64,000 bases of DNA from Dactylorhiza incarnata (taxonomy: Eukaryota; Streptophyta; Magnoliopsida; Asparagales; Orchidaceae), in the NCBI GenBank assembly GCA_033032865.1, contig JAWHQI010000327.1, positions 186,001-250,000 of the forward strand, read 5' to 3'. How positions within the stretch are numbered: the first letter of the stretch is position 1; each line of letters begins with the position of its first letter. The notes beneath the pieces were generated by a model. That model saw nothing but the letters and a program-made list of their open reading frames with translations, had not been told where the DNA came from and searched no databases. This document shows, one piece after another, positions 33,331-44,079 of this stretch. Both the position numbers and the translations under genes were made by a program.

Positions 33331-36300
33331 CTCCATCTTCTCCAATGTCCGAAGTCCACAAGGTGAGGTTATCCCTCAGAAGTTGCATAATCAAAGTGCT
33401 ATCTTTATATGACTCTTCACTCAGTGTGTCAAGCTCAGAAATAGCTTCATCAAATGCTTGCTTAGCAAGATGACAAGCCCTGGTATGCATATCATAATTT
33501 AATAAGAATGTCACTTAAATCATGATCAAGATTAAAGAGTCAACCGCACGGTGATCCAAACCTTTCAGGAGAGTTCATTATTTCATAATAAAAGACAGAG
33601 AAGTTTAATGCCAAACCCAATCTAATTGGGTGAGTAGGAGACAGATCAGCCTCAGCAGCACTGGAAGCCGTCTGCAAAAAAGTAGAATGCACATTTAGAC
33701 GCCATCAAAACAAGGCATAATTCATCACGTTTTGGATAATTAGATGCATCAACTCAATAATTCAATAAATTTCACTCTTAAAAAGTAAATATTGTTCAAA
33801 TCAGGATAATAACATTGTCAAAGTCAGTAAATGTTCATGCATGCATAAATTAACGTCATATTGTATTTTGTATGGCATTGCATCTAGAGTTATTAATGTT
33901 ATCTGCAAAACAAAACCTAGAAACTATATGGCATGGAAGGTTACCAAACATTTAATAACTGCAGGATATGAGTATCTATATAATATATTTAAACAATCTA
34001 AGAGAAACTATAGCAAAACTGTTACAATTAAATTTAGGCTCCGTTTGGGGGAACTTATTTTCACAAACAGTGATACCAAAAATTTAAGGGATTGAAAAGA
34101 TGAAATCCTAATACAAGAGAATTTAAGCTCCCTCTAGACACTTCGGCCATTGCTTGATATAGATAGTATTGTGTTGGGAAAATCCTTATAATTTGATATA
34201 AGGATTAATTGAGTGATCTAGGAATTGTCTAAGTATGTATAGAAAGACAATATGTTGTATAAGTATGATTGTAATCAGGTCCAGACTGTCAAAGACTCAG
34301 AAAGCACTCAAGAAGCAGAATTAACTAAGGGCGTGTTTGGTTGGGCGTCTATATTGTAGGTTGTCCCAGCGGCCAAAAAGTTCAGATATGCTGGCATCCC
34401 CCCCCCCCCCCGAGTTAGAGGAACGATTGAGGACGATGTTCGATTCAGTAGATGCCGGAGGACGTCATGCTACCACTCCTAGCATAAGGAATCTTCCATG
34501 CGAGTCCATCGACGAGAGAGAGTTGTCCGCTAAGGAGCATGACGAGCAGGAGGATGATGGAGCACCACCTCCCCCCAAGGTCACATCTGCGAGGACGAGG
34601 AAGAAAGGAAAGAAAAGTGTCACCAGCTCCGTCTTAGAAGATTTGGCAGAATCTTCAAGGACCATCAGTCGATGCATTCAGAGACATCCGAAGAGCAATC
34701 CTTATACTATTACTCAGGCATTAGAGCGGTTAAGTGGATACCCCGACGTTGTAGCGGACGAGAAATTCTATGACTTTGTCATCACATTTTTGTTGGACAA
34801 AGGTCATAGAGAGGCATTTATGTTCCTACCCGAGGGTACGAACATAAGGTGGCTTCATAACCGCTACAATGGTGGGGAGTAGGCTCATCATATTTATATT
34901 CGTGTACTGCTAGACTGTTATTGTTTTCTGTTGTTGTGGTTGGACATTATTAGTATTTCTGTTAGAAAGTACTGTTTCAGTATGATTATCATATTCTTAT
35001 TTATGTTATCTCTTTTGTTTATCAGAAAATGTCTACCACTGACTCTGATGATTCAGAAGATAGCTTTGACGCTATTAAAAGTTATGCGACCGCACATCAT
35101 CAAAATGTTTTATCAGCAGTTAGTATTTTGGCTGAAAGTAGTTCTCTTTTCAACCAACCAGTACCATGCATGACATCGAAGCAAACGGGTGATAAATGAG
35201 TTGGAGAAATGCTTCGATCTTCGACAGTCAGATTTCATAATTCTTTCCGGATGTCCCAAGAAATTTTTATGGATCTATTGCATGTCCCGGAGGAGAAGTA
35301 CGGATTTCACGGAACGAGACGGACTGCATCTAGAGAGATTTTGGCACTGACCTTAGACATATTGTCTCATAATGAGGTCATGAGAAAGACATGTGAGCGC
35401 TTTCAGCACTTGACGGAGATTGCTAGCAGGTTTTTTGGAGAAGGCATTCGCGTGTTGCTACTACTAGCGCATGAAGTGATTCAGCCATTAGATAGATCTT
35501 TCAGTAACACACCGCTAGAGATTCTGTACGACTCACGTTACATGCACTTCTTTAAAGATTGTGTCGGTGCAATTGATGGAACACATGTTCATGCATGTGT
35601 ACCTGTTCGTGATCAAGTTCCGTACATTGGGAGACATGACATGTCACACAAAATGCGATGGCTGCTTGTGATTTCAACATGTGTTTCACGTTCGTTATGG
35701 CAAGTTGGGAAGGCTCTGCGCATGATAGTCGTATTTTCAACAATGCGCTTAGGGATCCCCGTTACAAATTTTCGCATCCACCACGAGGTAATAATTAATG
35801 ATTTTTATTCCTTTTTTTATACTTCTCACTTTGGGAGCATAACAACTAAGCTCATGTTTTTCAGAAAAATATTACTTGGTGGATTCTGGCTATCCACTAC
35901 AAAGGGGATACTTGAAACCATATCAAGAGACAAGGTATCATCTTCCAGACTTTGCTCGTGGCGGTCGTGCACCGGAAGGACGCCAAGAGATATTCAATCA
36001 TGCGCACTCATCACTTAGAAGTGTGATTGAAAGATCGTTCGACATTTGGAAGAAGAAGTGGGTCATATTACGGGATATGCCGATCTACAACTTCGCTAAA
36101 CAAGGCAATATTGTGATGGCGACTATGGCATTGCATAATTTTATTCGACGGCACCCTTCGCGAAGGAATATTGATTTCAGTGACTGCGAGCAGGGATGTG
36201 GGGATGAGGGGGTGAGCACACAAGGGTATCGAGAAATTTGTCCTGATACTGCAGGCGGTATAGAGTAGATGGTGGGAAGATATGTTGTTATTTTTATCTA

Positions 36301-39300
36301 TTGTAGTAACTATTATCAAGATTGTGTATTTTATGTGTATTGAGTATCATATTAAAAAAAATCATCAAAAACTCCATTTTGTTACCAAACAAAATTTTCA
36401 AAACTCCATTTCAATAAGCATTGAAATCTCCGTTTGACCCAAACAATTTTTATGACAAAACTATGTTTCTCATAAACAGCTCTTTTTCAAAACTTCATTT
36501 CTGATCAGCAGTTTTTTATCAGCAACAACCCAACCATTTGGCGCACGTCGACTGAGACTAAGTCTATACATCGAGAAGTAATCAGCGTACGTCGACTGAG
36601 ACTGTCTATATGTCGAGAAGTGATCGGAGCACGTCGAGAAGTGATCGGCGCACGTCGAGAAGTGATCGGCGCACGTCGAGAAGTGATCGGCGCACGTCGA
36701 GAAGTGATCGGCGCACGTCTAGAAGTGATCGGCGCACGTCGAGAAGTGATCAACGCACGTTGAGAAGTGATCGGCGCGCGTCGAGAAGTGATCGGCGCCT
36801 AAGCTATTAAAGGCGCAAGGCGCATCGAGGTGCAAAGGGGCCCTGGAGCCTAGGCGCAAGGCGCAGGCGCGCGCCTGAGGCACGTGAGGCGCAAAAATGG
36901 GGAAAAATAAAACCAGTTATTTGGGCGTCCAATTCATGAAAAATCAGCAAATTGGGCGCCCAATTCCCAGAAATTCAGCGAATTGGGGGCCCAATTCGCC
37001 GAAATTCAGCGAATTGGGGGCCCAATTCGCCGAAATTCAGCGATTTGGGTGCCCAATTCGCCGAATTTCTGCGATTTGGGCCCCCAATTCGCTGAATTTC
37101 TGCGAATTTCTGCGAATTGGGCCCCCAAATCGCTGAATTTCGGCGAATTGGGGCCCCAAATCGCTGAATTTCGGCGAATTGGGCACCCAAATCGCTGAAT
37201 TTCGGCGAATTGGGCCCCCAATTCGCTGAATTTCAGCGAATTGGGCCCCCAATTCGCTGAATTTCTGGGAATTGGGCGCCCAATTTGCTAAAATTCAGCA
37301 TTTGGGCGCCTAGGTGCGCCTTGAGCGCGCCTCGGGTGCGCCTTGGCGCGCCTCAGGCATATCGCCTGCCTAAGACTTGCTGGGGCGCAACGGGGTGCGC
37401 CCGGTGCTCCCGGCGCCTCAGGCGCGCCTTGATAACTTAGATCGGCGCACGTCGAGAAGTGATCGGTGCACGTCGAGAGGTGATCGGCGCACGTCGAGAG
37501 GTGATCGGCGCACGTCGAGAAGTGATCGGCGCACGTCGAGAAGTGATCGGCGCACGTAGAGAAGTGATCGGCGCACGTAGAGAAGTGATCGGCGCACGTC
37601 GAGAAGTGATCGGCGCACGTCGAGAAGTAATCGGCGCACGTCGAGAAGTAATCGACGCACGTCGAGAAGTAATCGGCGCACGTCGAGAAGTAATCGGCGC
37701 ACGTCGAGAAGTAATCGGCGCACGTCGAGAAGTAATCGGCGTACGGCGAGAAGTAATCGGCGTACGGCGAGAAGTTAACTTCATGTGTCTAGAAGTAATC
37801 GACGCACGTCGAAAGCAATGATCTTTCCTTCCGTCAAGTTCTTCCTAAAGGAAAATCTGCTCAAAGCATACCTATTTAGCTTACGTCGAATTCTCTCTAC
37901 TCAACAATTTGATGTACGTTGATAAAATTCGACGCATAAGTAACAGAATGTCGAATTCTCTCCAGACTTCTGTTATTAATTCCCGAGCAGATTATGGTCT
38001 TGATTGAGATTTAATTAGAGACGTTGATAGTCTATTTCAAGAAGGTGATTATGTTGATGGACACAAATCATGAAAGACTTCTAATTGCATGAGTCCTATA
38101 TATATGAAGAATTCAAAAAGGAGGATGTCTCTTCTATCTTTCTCTCGCTGAATTTGAATTTCTTCATAATTCAGAGCTCTCTACTTCCTAAAAGAAGTTC
38201 TCTATAAGAACCCTAGCCGATAAGATCTCTCTCTGATCTTAGGTTGTCCTTCTCTCGGGGTTTCATCTTCTTCTTCCTCGAGATTCCTCACATATCAAAT
38301 TCAACCTCTCTCCATTGAAACTCTACATCTTTCTCAAGAGGAATTGTTGTTGTTGTTCAATCAACAATCCACTCAGTGCTTCAGATTCAAAGATCCTTCA
38401 GAGATTTGTTGAAGAACGATCACATTATGGAAAAACTGCTTCTACATATCCATTGCCCAGAAAAAGAATTTTTAGAATCTCTCTTAAAAAGATTCAGAAT
38501 ATTTGTTCTAAGAGTCTCCTTATCAAAAGACTCAGTTGGTCCTTAGAATCCCCTTATCAAAGGATTCAGATTGGTTTTGTGAATCTCCTTATCAAAAGAT
38601 TCAGTGTATTGGTTTTGTGAATCAATCTCCTTATCAAAAGATTTAGAATATTGATTCTAAGAGTCTCCTAGTCAAAAGACTCAGCACTGTTTAGTGAAAA
38701 TCATAACAAGGGGTAGAAGAGAGGATGTACCCAAATATTTAGGGGAACCTCTATAAAATTCGATGACTGGTTGCATAGCTCTCTATAATTTTCTTTTATT
38801 ATTACTGTGTTTTAGATTCTTCCGTTGTGCACATTATAACAATTATGGAAGAGTTGACAATCACTAATTACTCTTGACAAACTGAGAATAATGCAAAACT
38901 TTACACAAAAAATCAAAGAATTTAGGGTGCCAAAAATCATAACAGCCCAAGCCTAATTCCACTAGTTCGCTTCAGGCTACAGAGGTGTAACTAGGGCATC
39001 GCATCTATGCAAAAATAAAAAATAAAAATTACATTTTGTTTACATGTAATGAAATCAACATAAAGGAGAAAGTAAACTCTTGTAAGGGCTTAAAACAAAT
39101 GACTTGTAAACAATCCCCTCATAACTAAAGGATGCATAGGATTGCTTAATAGGTAGGAACAACCGGATATTTAAAGTGTGTTAGGAATTACATGTCATAT
39201 CGTATGTTGATTCCCTGACAAACCTTGAGATGATCTTAGGAACAAAAAAGACATAATCATGTTTTACTGATTAAAGTTGATTTTTTGGGGACTGGTATGT

Positions 39301-42300
39301 AATGTGGGTATCTATGAGGTGCTCTCTATATGATAGGAAAATAATGTTTGTTTCTAAAAACTTTGACCAAACACAATTGCCTAAACTCATACAACTACTA
39401 GCGTAATTCAATGAGCCATACACAACCACTTGAGAATCAAGGGTACTACTAGACAAGGCCAAAAGGGTTTGAGTCATGCATGGTCACTAGTTTACCTCAA
39501 ATAAGAATGTTCAAGACACGAAAGGTTTTGGGTGGTTTGGTGAGCTTACTTAACTTCATGGAGTTGACAATTGAAAGTCTTCACTCCAAATGCGGAGTGA
39601 GAAAATATCAAAAGATGAGCTTTCAAGAATCAATATGGAACCATAATTGGCTTCATATGAAAGAGGCACACCTTATTAGGTAGGTTGAATGACTAGAAGG
39701 CACAAAGCATAGTCATTTGTGGTTCAGATGTATTGGATATGACCAACAATGGCTTAACTGCACGGCATTGCCAATTCAACTTGATTGAAGAAAATCTTAA
39801 CTTACCACCAGATGTTGTAGTCATGGGCACACTAAGTTCAGGTTTTTATTGTGCATGGATTTACAAGGAGAGACTCAAATATCGAAGAAAGGACCACTTA
39901 TTTCAAAGGCAAGATTTAAAGCTTAAACATGCTCAAGTAAAATTATGAGAGAAAAGTATAGTAATGGAAGTAGACAGTCAAACTCGGGTCCTTAACATAT
40001 TTTCCAAATTAATTGAGTTGTCTTTATGCATATTTGAGTAAAATCCCAAGGTAAATTGTTGTCATTTGAATTTTTAGAAGTTTATGTTATGGGCCTATTC
40101 CGGGATCTCGTTGGAGGTGGCGGTGGAGGCGGAGATACAAGGGAGCCGAGCTCACCCGAAGAAGAACGAAGTTGTTGAAGGAGGAAGAGGGGGAGTCTTG
40201 CTCAACCCTAACCCTAGAATGGGGAATGAAGGGGGAGGAACTAGGGAGAGAGAAAAAGGAGACTTGAGAGAAAAAGCGAAGAGCTTAGAGAGATAGAGAA
40301 ACTTGAATTAATTCCTTCTTGCCCTCATACATGACCCAAGGATTCTATTTATAGACTACAATGGCAGAGGCGTAAATAAGCTCAAAATGAAAGAGAAGCA
40401 CAATTCAGACTCAAATGACTCGACTCAACTTGATACGATTCAACTCATACGACTCAACTCAATAAAGAGCTGTAATAAATGTGTAATATATCCGCAAATA
40501 GATATCTGACGACGTGGAACCCATATTATACCACTCGTCCTTCTTTTCGAGAGTGTTCTCAAGCTCAAACGAACTCGAATGGCGTAATCATTTGGTTCCT
40601 TAATTTCCCGTCAAAACAACTTCTGGTAGCGCGCCGCTATAGGGCGGTTGCATCGCGTGACAGACTGTCATCGTGTTCACATATATCACGAAAGTATGCA
40701 AGGATTTGGCGTGGCAGAGGAGCTTGCTGATAGGAGATTGTCGGATATAAGATCTGGAGTCGGGGCGAGTGTGCCTAATGAATGCGGACAATCGAGGGTG
40801 ACAGATACCTTACTGAATGTGAGCCGCGACGATGACAAGCGGCAGCACCAACTAGGAGGAAGAAGTTGGAATGAATGGATCTAGAGGGTCTGCTGAAACA
40901 AATGACCAGAGCGGAGTCCGTGGGGACTGATGGAGGAGGCACCGCCGCTGGACTTGGAGGCGACGATGTCGACTGTGTGAACTGTGGGGAGTAAACAACT
41001 GAAGGCGACAGTGGAGCGACAAGAACTGCGGAGATCGGTGGAGCCTCTCCGAGCACTGGTGAGATCGATGACGGGTAAGGTGGAAGTTGCGTCTGTAGGT
41101 GGCCTGCAGGGCTTAGCGGTGGCATGGGTTCTATGTTGTTAAGGCTCACCAGACTCAGAGGTTTACGCCTTCATGCACCTTTTTTGCGCTTTTAGAGCAT
41201 AAAAGGCACACCAGGGTGAGATTTCCATTGTAAACTTTTTTTAAAATAAAAAAAAATGATGTAAGAACTCAATAATCTTTGCATGATTTAGTGTTTGTGA
41301 AATATGATCCATCGTTGAGACTTATCTACGAGGCAAGTGACCACATTCATTCTATTTCGTAAGAGATATAAATGATAGTGATGAATGATTAATGAGTAGA
41401 ATATATTTTGATCAAGAAGATGAGCTGGAGTTTGATGTTGACTATTTAAAATGGATATGATTTCGCCTTGCCCTCGTCAGGTGTGCGCTTGTGCCCTGCG
41501 CCTTGCGCTTAGACTCCAAGACCTCTTTGCGCTTTAGTGCGCCTTGAGCCTTTAATAACTACGCATGGGTTGCAGCGGCGTAATCAACAGCCTCAGTGGC
41601 GCAACCATAGGAGGTGGTAGGACAGATCAAGCTGGGATGGAGGTGGTGTCATGTGATGGCTGGGACGACGACTGTGTTGGTGTAAGCGGGAACCCAATAT
41701 GTCCCGTATCACATATTGGCCGATGTTGGCGGCAAGTCGCGACATTGGGGCTTGATATGAATCCATAGCTAGCATCATCGAACGAAGGCCATTTGCTCGT
41801 CGGAACTCATCGCCATGCCAAAGTACTTAATTAATCAATTAATCTAATTAATCCATTAATTGGAGGAGTTCAAATGGCAATATGGCATTGATATATTGAT
41901 GTTATTTGGTGAGCTCGAAGAAGGTAAGATCGGATTGTTGTGCTCGAGGCAGAGCACGGGCCAGTGATGCAGTGAGAATATGCGTGCACTGCAGCCTGAG
42001 CCTACTGGGAACCGAAGGAAGCCAAAGTTTTGGTCGCACATTTGGTAGGAGGTTGGATATGAAGGGGTGTTGCGTGTGTGGCAGGAGGAACTGGGCTCAA
42101 TGGTCGAAGAAAAGGGCGCGGCAGGCGCAGATTGACGCCGATTGAGGGCAAGCTGGCTGGTCAATGTCGAGAAAGCTTCGTCTTTCGCAGCGAACTCAGA
42201 ATGTGCAGGATCGACAGAGGGAGTTTGACGATATGTGGTCGTGGAGGGCCACGGGTGCTGGAAGAGACGAGCGAGCTATTCCAGTGTCGGGACGGAAGCA

Positions 42301-43582
42301 GTGATTGAAGTCGAGGAAGGAGATGCTCCCTGCGAGACATGTTGATGGGGCAGAGGACGCGGAAGGTGGACGAGGACTTTTGACAGAAGGTTTGATTCGT
42401 TGAAGCTGGAGCATAAGCGGACGACAAAAGCTTGAGAAAGGAGAAACAAGGTGGCTTCTACGTGTTGCGTTCTTCTCCCGTCGATGGAGGATCGACGAAC
42501 GTCTTGTCCGCTGCTTTGTCAACCATGATGAACAAGCAACCAACATTCACGGCGTTCGTATGCTACGAAGGCGTCCGTCCAATGGAGGAGCGGGTTCGTG
42601 CCTTTGCGGAAGTGGGGAGGAGGAATGTGGTGCTGATTTGAATAAGCATTTTTATACATAAACTCGTCAGTATTACTATCCTCAATCAATCAATTCAAGT
42701 AATCAAGCACCAAATTTCCAACTTCTCCACTAAAATATCAGGAAACATACACACACATCTTACAAATAAAAACAAAATTTAAAGCTCAAATATATATATA
42801 TATATTGAGGACATAACATATTTTGAGTAAAGAACCACAAACTTTTGAACAATTCTAATTAGTTCCTGCGGGTGAATAATAAATTGAATAAAAGTGACGG
42901 CATTTCTAAAAAAATATAGATGCAGCAGATAACTAAACCTGATAAGCTTTTAATGACTGTTCAGCAGCTTCCTTCCTGTCATTTCCAGTCTTGAACTCCG
43001 CAAGGTAACGGTAATAATCACCTTTCCTGTAATCAAACCAAATGCAAGTTAAAACCACGACTATCTCCAAAATCCACCAGATCAAGGTGTTCAGGTCAAG
43101 ATCCAACTCACATCTTTTGGTAAAATACCGAGGACTCCCCAGCAGAAGCCGAAGGACTGAGATGCTCATCAATCACAGTCATGATGTCACTGCAAATGTT
43201 GGAGAGCTCTAATTCCACCTTCTGCCTATACTCCCGAATCCTCTTTACGTGCTGCTCGTTCCCCTTGGCCTCCTCCTTTTGCTCGATCGAGGAGAGAATC
43301 CTCCAGGACGCTCTCCTCGCACCGATCACGTTCTTGTACCCCACCGAGAGCAGATTGCGCTCCTCCACCGTAAGCTCCACGTCAAGTTTCGCCACGTTCT
43401 TCATGGCCTCTACCATCTCTGCAGCAAAATAGACAGTGTCGCGGGAAGATGGGAAGCTAACACTTATTCTAGCGCCAAGATTGGGAGAGATCAAGCTAGA
43501 AACCCTTACCATCGTAGCGCTCGGCTTGCTCGGCGAGCTTAGCGATGTAGACAAAGCTATCGCGTTCTTTCTGCAACGCCAT
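33331..43582 (-). CDS. 14-3-3 protein (non-epsilon type), five exons recognised
   Basis: Phosphoserine/threonine-binding adaptor of the GF14 family; acts as a dimer in cytosol and nucleus. Exons (minus strand): 43,510-43,582 (ATG at 43,582), 43,112-43,418, 42,939-43,026, 33,562-33,671, 33,331-33,479. Every junction is GT-AG and phases agree (727 coding bases, 242 codons). Signature '[10 protein letters not shown]' with the binding Lys, '[10 protein letters not shown]', 'DYYRYLAEF' with the binding Arg-Tyr pair, '[19 protein letters not shown]' and '[16 protein letters not shown]' are intact, with no stop. Sequence is closest in pattern to the kappa/lambda-type non-epsilon group. The variable C-terminal tail is unresolved: either splicing at 33,330 (GTAAGAG) to an unseen exon, or read-through to a stop at 33,260. 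Intron 3 is 9,267 bases of nested transposons; the other three are 82-91 bases. The coding part looks functional. Confidence 0.93.
33672..34169. other. Intron 3 of 14-3-3, distal part
   Basis: Intronic AT-rich sequence. A 'ggctccgtttggggg' word at 34,037 resembles a Harbinger-type MITE end, but no partner end was found. Confidence 0.5.
34388..34882 (+). pseudogene. Harbinger Myb/SANT-like partner protein, C-terminal part
   Basis: First ATG at 34,388. An acidic, proline-rich linker ends in a basic patch ('[10 protein letters not shown]'), then the conserved C-terminal helices '[16 protein letters not shown]' and '[16 protein letters not shown]' with 'IRWLHNRY'. This is the pattern of the C-terminus of Harbinger Myb-like proteins, which bind element ends and carry the transposase to the nucleus. 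The N-terminal Myb/SANT domain is missing: the frame starts only about 60 bases inside the element, so this copy is N-terminally deleted. Confidence 0.7.
35029..36268 (+). pseudogene. PIF/Harbinger DDE transposase (DDE_Tnp_4)
   Basis: Start ATG at 35,029 with an acidic N-terminus ('[13 protein letters not shown]'), an in-frame TGA at 35,197, then an open stretch to about 35,640 containing '[17 protein letters not shown]' (first catalytic Asp). A one-base frameshift follows at about 35,640-35,650. In the new frame come '[10 protein letters not shown]' (second Asp), an intron (GTAATAAT at about 35,789 to TTTTTCAG at about 35,865), then '[15 protein letters not shown]' and '[17 protein letters not shown]' with the catalytic Glu, ending near 36,268. 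All three catalytic residues survive, and only one stop and one frameshift are seen, so the copy is fairly recent. Confidence 0.88.
36604..36798. repeat. 21-bp satellite, left block (~9 copies)
   Basis: Unit gatcggcgcacgtcgagaagt. As 21 is divisible by 3, each strand reads as heptapeptide repeats (for example TSRSDRR); these are not genes. The array is split by the MITE at 36,799. Confidence 0.95.
36799..37440. mobile_element. hAT-type MITE (642 bp) inside the 21-bp satellite
   Basis: Ends CTAAGCTATTAAAGGCGC and, reversed, CTAAGTTATCAAGGCGCG; perfect 8-bp duplication ATCGGCGC (36,791-36,798 and 37,441-37,448). Next to both ends are rich 'aggcgc/gcgcct' stretches. The middle (36,940-37,290) is an array of about eleven near-palindromic ~31-bp units centred on ggggccc or gggcgcccaatt, with 'gaattcagc' arms. 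No coding. A relative lies at 41,131-41,563. Confidence 0.9.
37441..37830. repeat. 21-bp satellite, right block (~18 copies)
   Basis: Continuation of the 36,604 array; later copies drift to gtaatcggcg and gtacggcgag. Part of the copia LTR. Confidence 0.95.
38465..38690 (+). repeat. Short hairpin-forming tandem repeats in LTR leader
   Basis: About seven degenerate units of 'gaatctccttatcaaaagattcag', each self-complementary at its ends (gaatct/agattc), separated by 'ttggttttgtg' or 'tattgattcta'. They lie in the presumed transcribed leader of the copia LTR. Confidence 0.8.
38842..40079. other. Intron 3 continued; no gene seen
   Basis: AT-rich sequence; short plus-strand open frames (39,480-39,683 and 39,733-39,948) show no recognised domain. 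Confidence 0.4.
40080..40545 (-). mobile_element. LTR remnant of a minus-strand retrotransposon
   Basis: On the minus strand there is a TATA box CTATAAATAG (40,345-40,354). It is followed by a CT-rich leader ('tctctctaagctc', 40,250-40,310) and AACCCTA-rich sequence, the layout of a plant LTR U3/R/U5. The upstream side has 'gagaacactctcgaaaagaaggac' just before the presumed start (40,524-40,550), similar to gypsy 3' regions. Ends and target duplication are not defined. Confidence 0.4.
40546..42650 (-). other. Decayed GC-richer insert, possibly retroelement internal DNA
   Basis: Minus-strand open pieces (40,775-41,149; 41,593-41,778; 42,161-42,546) are proline/serine-rich. One, '[16 protein letters not shown]', hints at copia or gypsy linkers, but no catalytic motif is visible. 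Composition is GC-richer than the surrounding intron. It is interrupted by the MITE at 41,131. I cannot assign a function. Confidence 0.3.
41131..41563. mobile_element. hAT-type MITE (433 bp), relative of 36,799-37,440
   Basis: Ends CTATGTTGTTAAGGCTC and, reversed, CGTAGTTATTAAAGGCTC; perfect 8-bp duplication CATGGGTT (41,123-41,130 and 41,564-41,571). The flanks inside are rich in gcgcctt/gcgctt words as in the larger relative, but the internal palindromic array is absent. Confidence 0.85.
42651..42938. other. Intron 3 of 14-3-3, proximal part
   Basis: AT-rich, with an (AT)n run at 42,791-42,805. No gene. Confidence 0.6.
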
Positions 43583-43630
43583 GTCGGATCTCGATCGGGT
43601 CACGTCGCTCTCTGCTGCCCTCTGTCTCGC

Positions 43631-43687
<57 letters not shown>

Positions 43688-43760
43688 CTCCCCTCCGAGG
43701 CTAGGGTTCTTCCCGCTGTGTCGTCCTGGAGAGCGAAAGAGGAGGAAAAAATGTAGATGG
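43583..43760 (-). promoter_or_regulatory. 14-3-3 5' leader with GA microsatellite
   Basis: A (GA)n tract (minus strand, 43,637-43,684) lies about 60-100 bases upstream of the start codon, in the probable 5' untranslated region. It is preceded by 'gaaccctagcc', common in plant leaders. Such GA tracts are bound by BPC-type factors in plants; whether that applies here is inference. No convincing TATA box was identified. Confidence 0.5.
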
Positions 43761-44074
43761 ACGGAAAAGTCAAATACCTGTGCTAGGCCGATATCTCGTG
43801 CACCAATGATTCTTTCAATATTCGTGCAAGCTGACTGATATCCCTTGGATTTGATTTTTTTGAGAGATGTGGCACCGTTGGCCATTAATCACGTATGTTT
43901 TTTTATCGTATGTACGCAGGCTGGTGCATACGGAACTTGCCCTTCTCCTCTAACGGAGGGAATTTTTTATATTTATTTATTTTTAACGGAGGAAATTTAT
44001 TGAATAATAATTATTTACCTCAAAGACTAATAATGTATTTATAAATTAAGAGTTTACATGATTGGATAGAAATA
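43761..44074. other. 14-3-3 upstream region
   Basis: No gene. AT-rich from 43,890; it runs into the target duplication of the three-LTR element, which therefore inserted about 0.5 kb upstream of the start codon. Confidence 0.5.
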
Positions 44075-44079
44075 TGACT
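44075..44079. repeat. Target site duplication TGACT, left
   Basis: Perfect match to 53,221-53,225, enclosing all three LTRs as one insertion. Confidence 0.93.

Larger units (their letters stand above)
34329..36541 (+). mobile_element. PIF/Harbinger DNA transposon
   Basis: Left end GGGCGTGTTTGGTTGGG after a TAA, the usual start and TSD of plant Harbinger elements; the right end (cccaaccatttggcgc) is only partly complementary, so it has decayed. It carries both Harbinger genes in the usual pair, a Myb/SANT-like protein and a DDE transposase, on the same strand. The transposase has a stop and a frameshift, so the copy is probably immobile by itself. Confidence 0.85.
34170..38841 (+). mobile_element. 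Copia LTR (probably solo) inside 14-3-3 intron 3
   Basis: Starts (TG)TGTTGGGAAAATCC, as the copia LTR at 7,077, and ends tentatively at ...ATTATAACA (38,841). Flanks agtat (34,165-34,169) and attat (38,842-38,846) match at 4 of 5, a weak duplication. The right part looks like LTR U3/R/U5: TATA box TATATATATGAAG at 38,096-38,108 followed by a leader of 700 bases with no coding. No gag or pol is present. It is interrupted by a Harbinger element (34,329-36,541) and a MITE (36,799-37,440). Confidence 0.5.

Noticed and set aside
34030..34060. Harbinger-like MITE start ggctccgtttggggg
   Set aside because: No matching right end before the copia LTR at 34,170.
36505..37821. CRISPR-like regular repeats
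   Set aside because: 21-bp units are head to tail with no spacers, in a plant intron; ordinary satellite.
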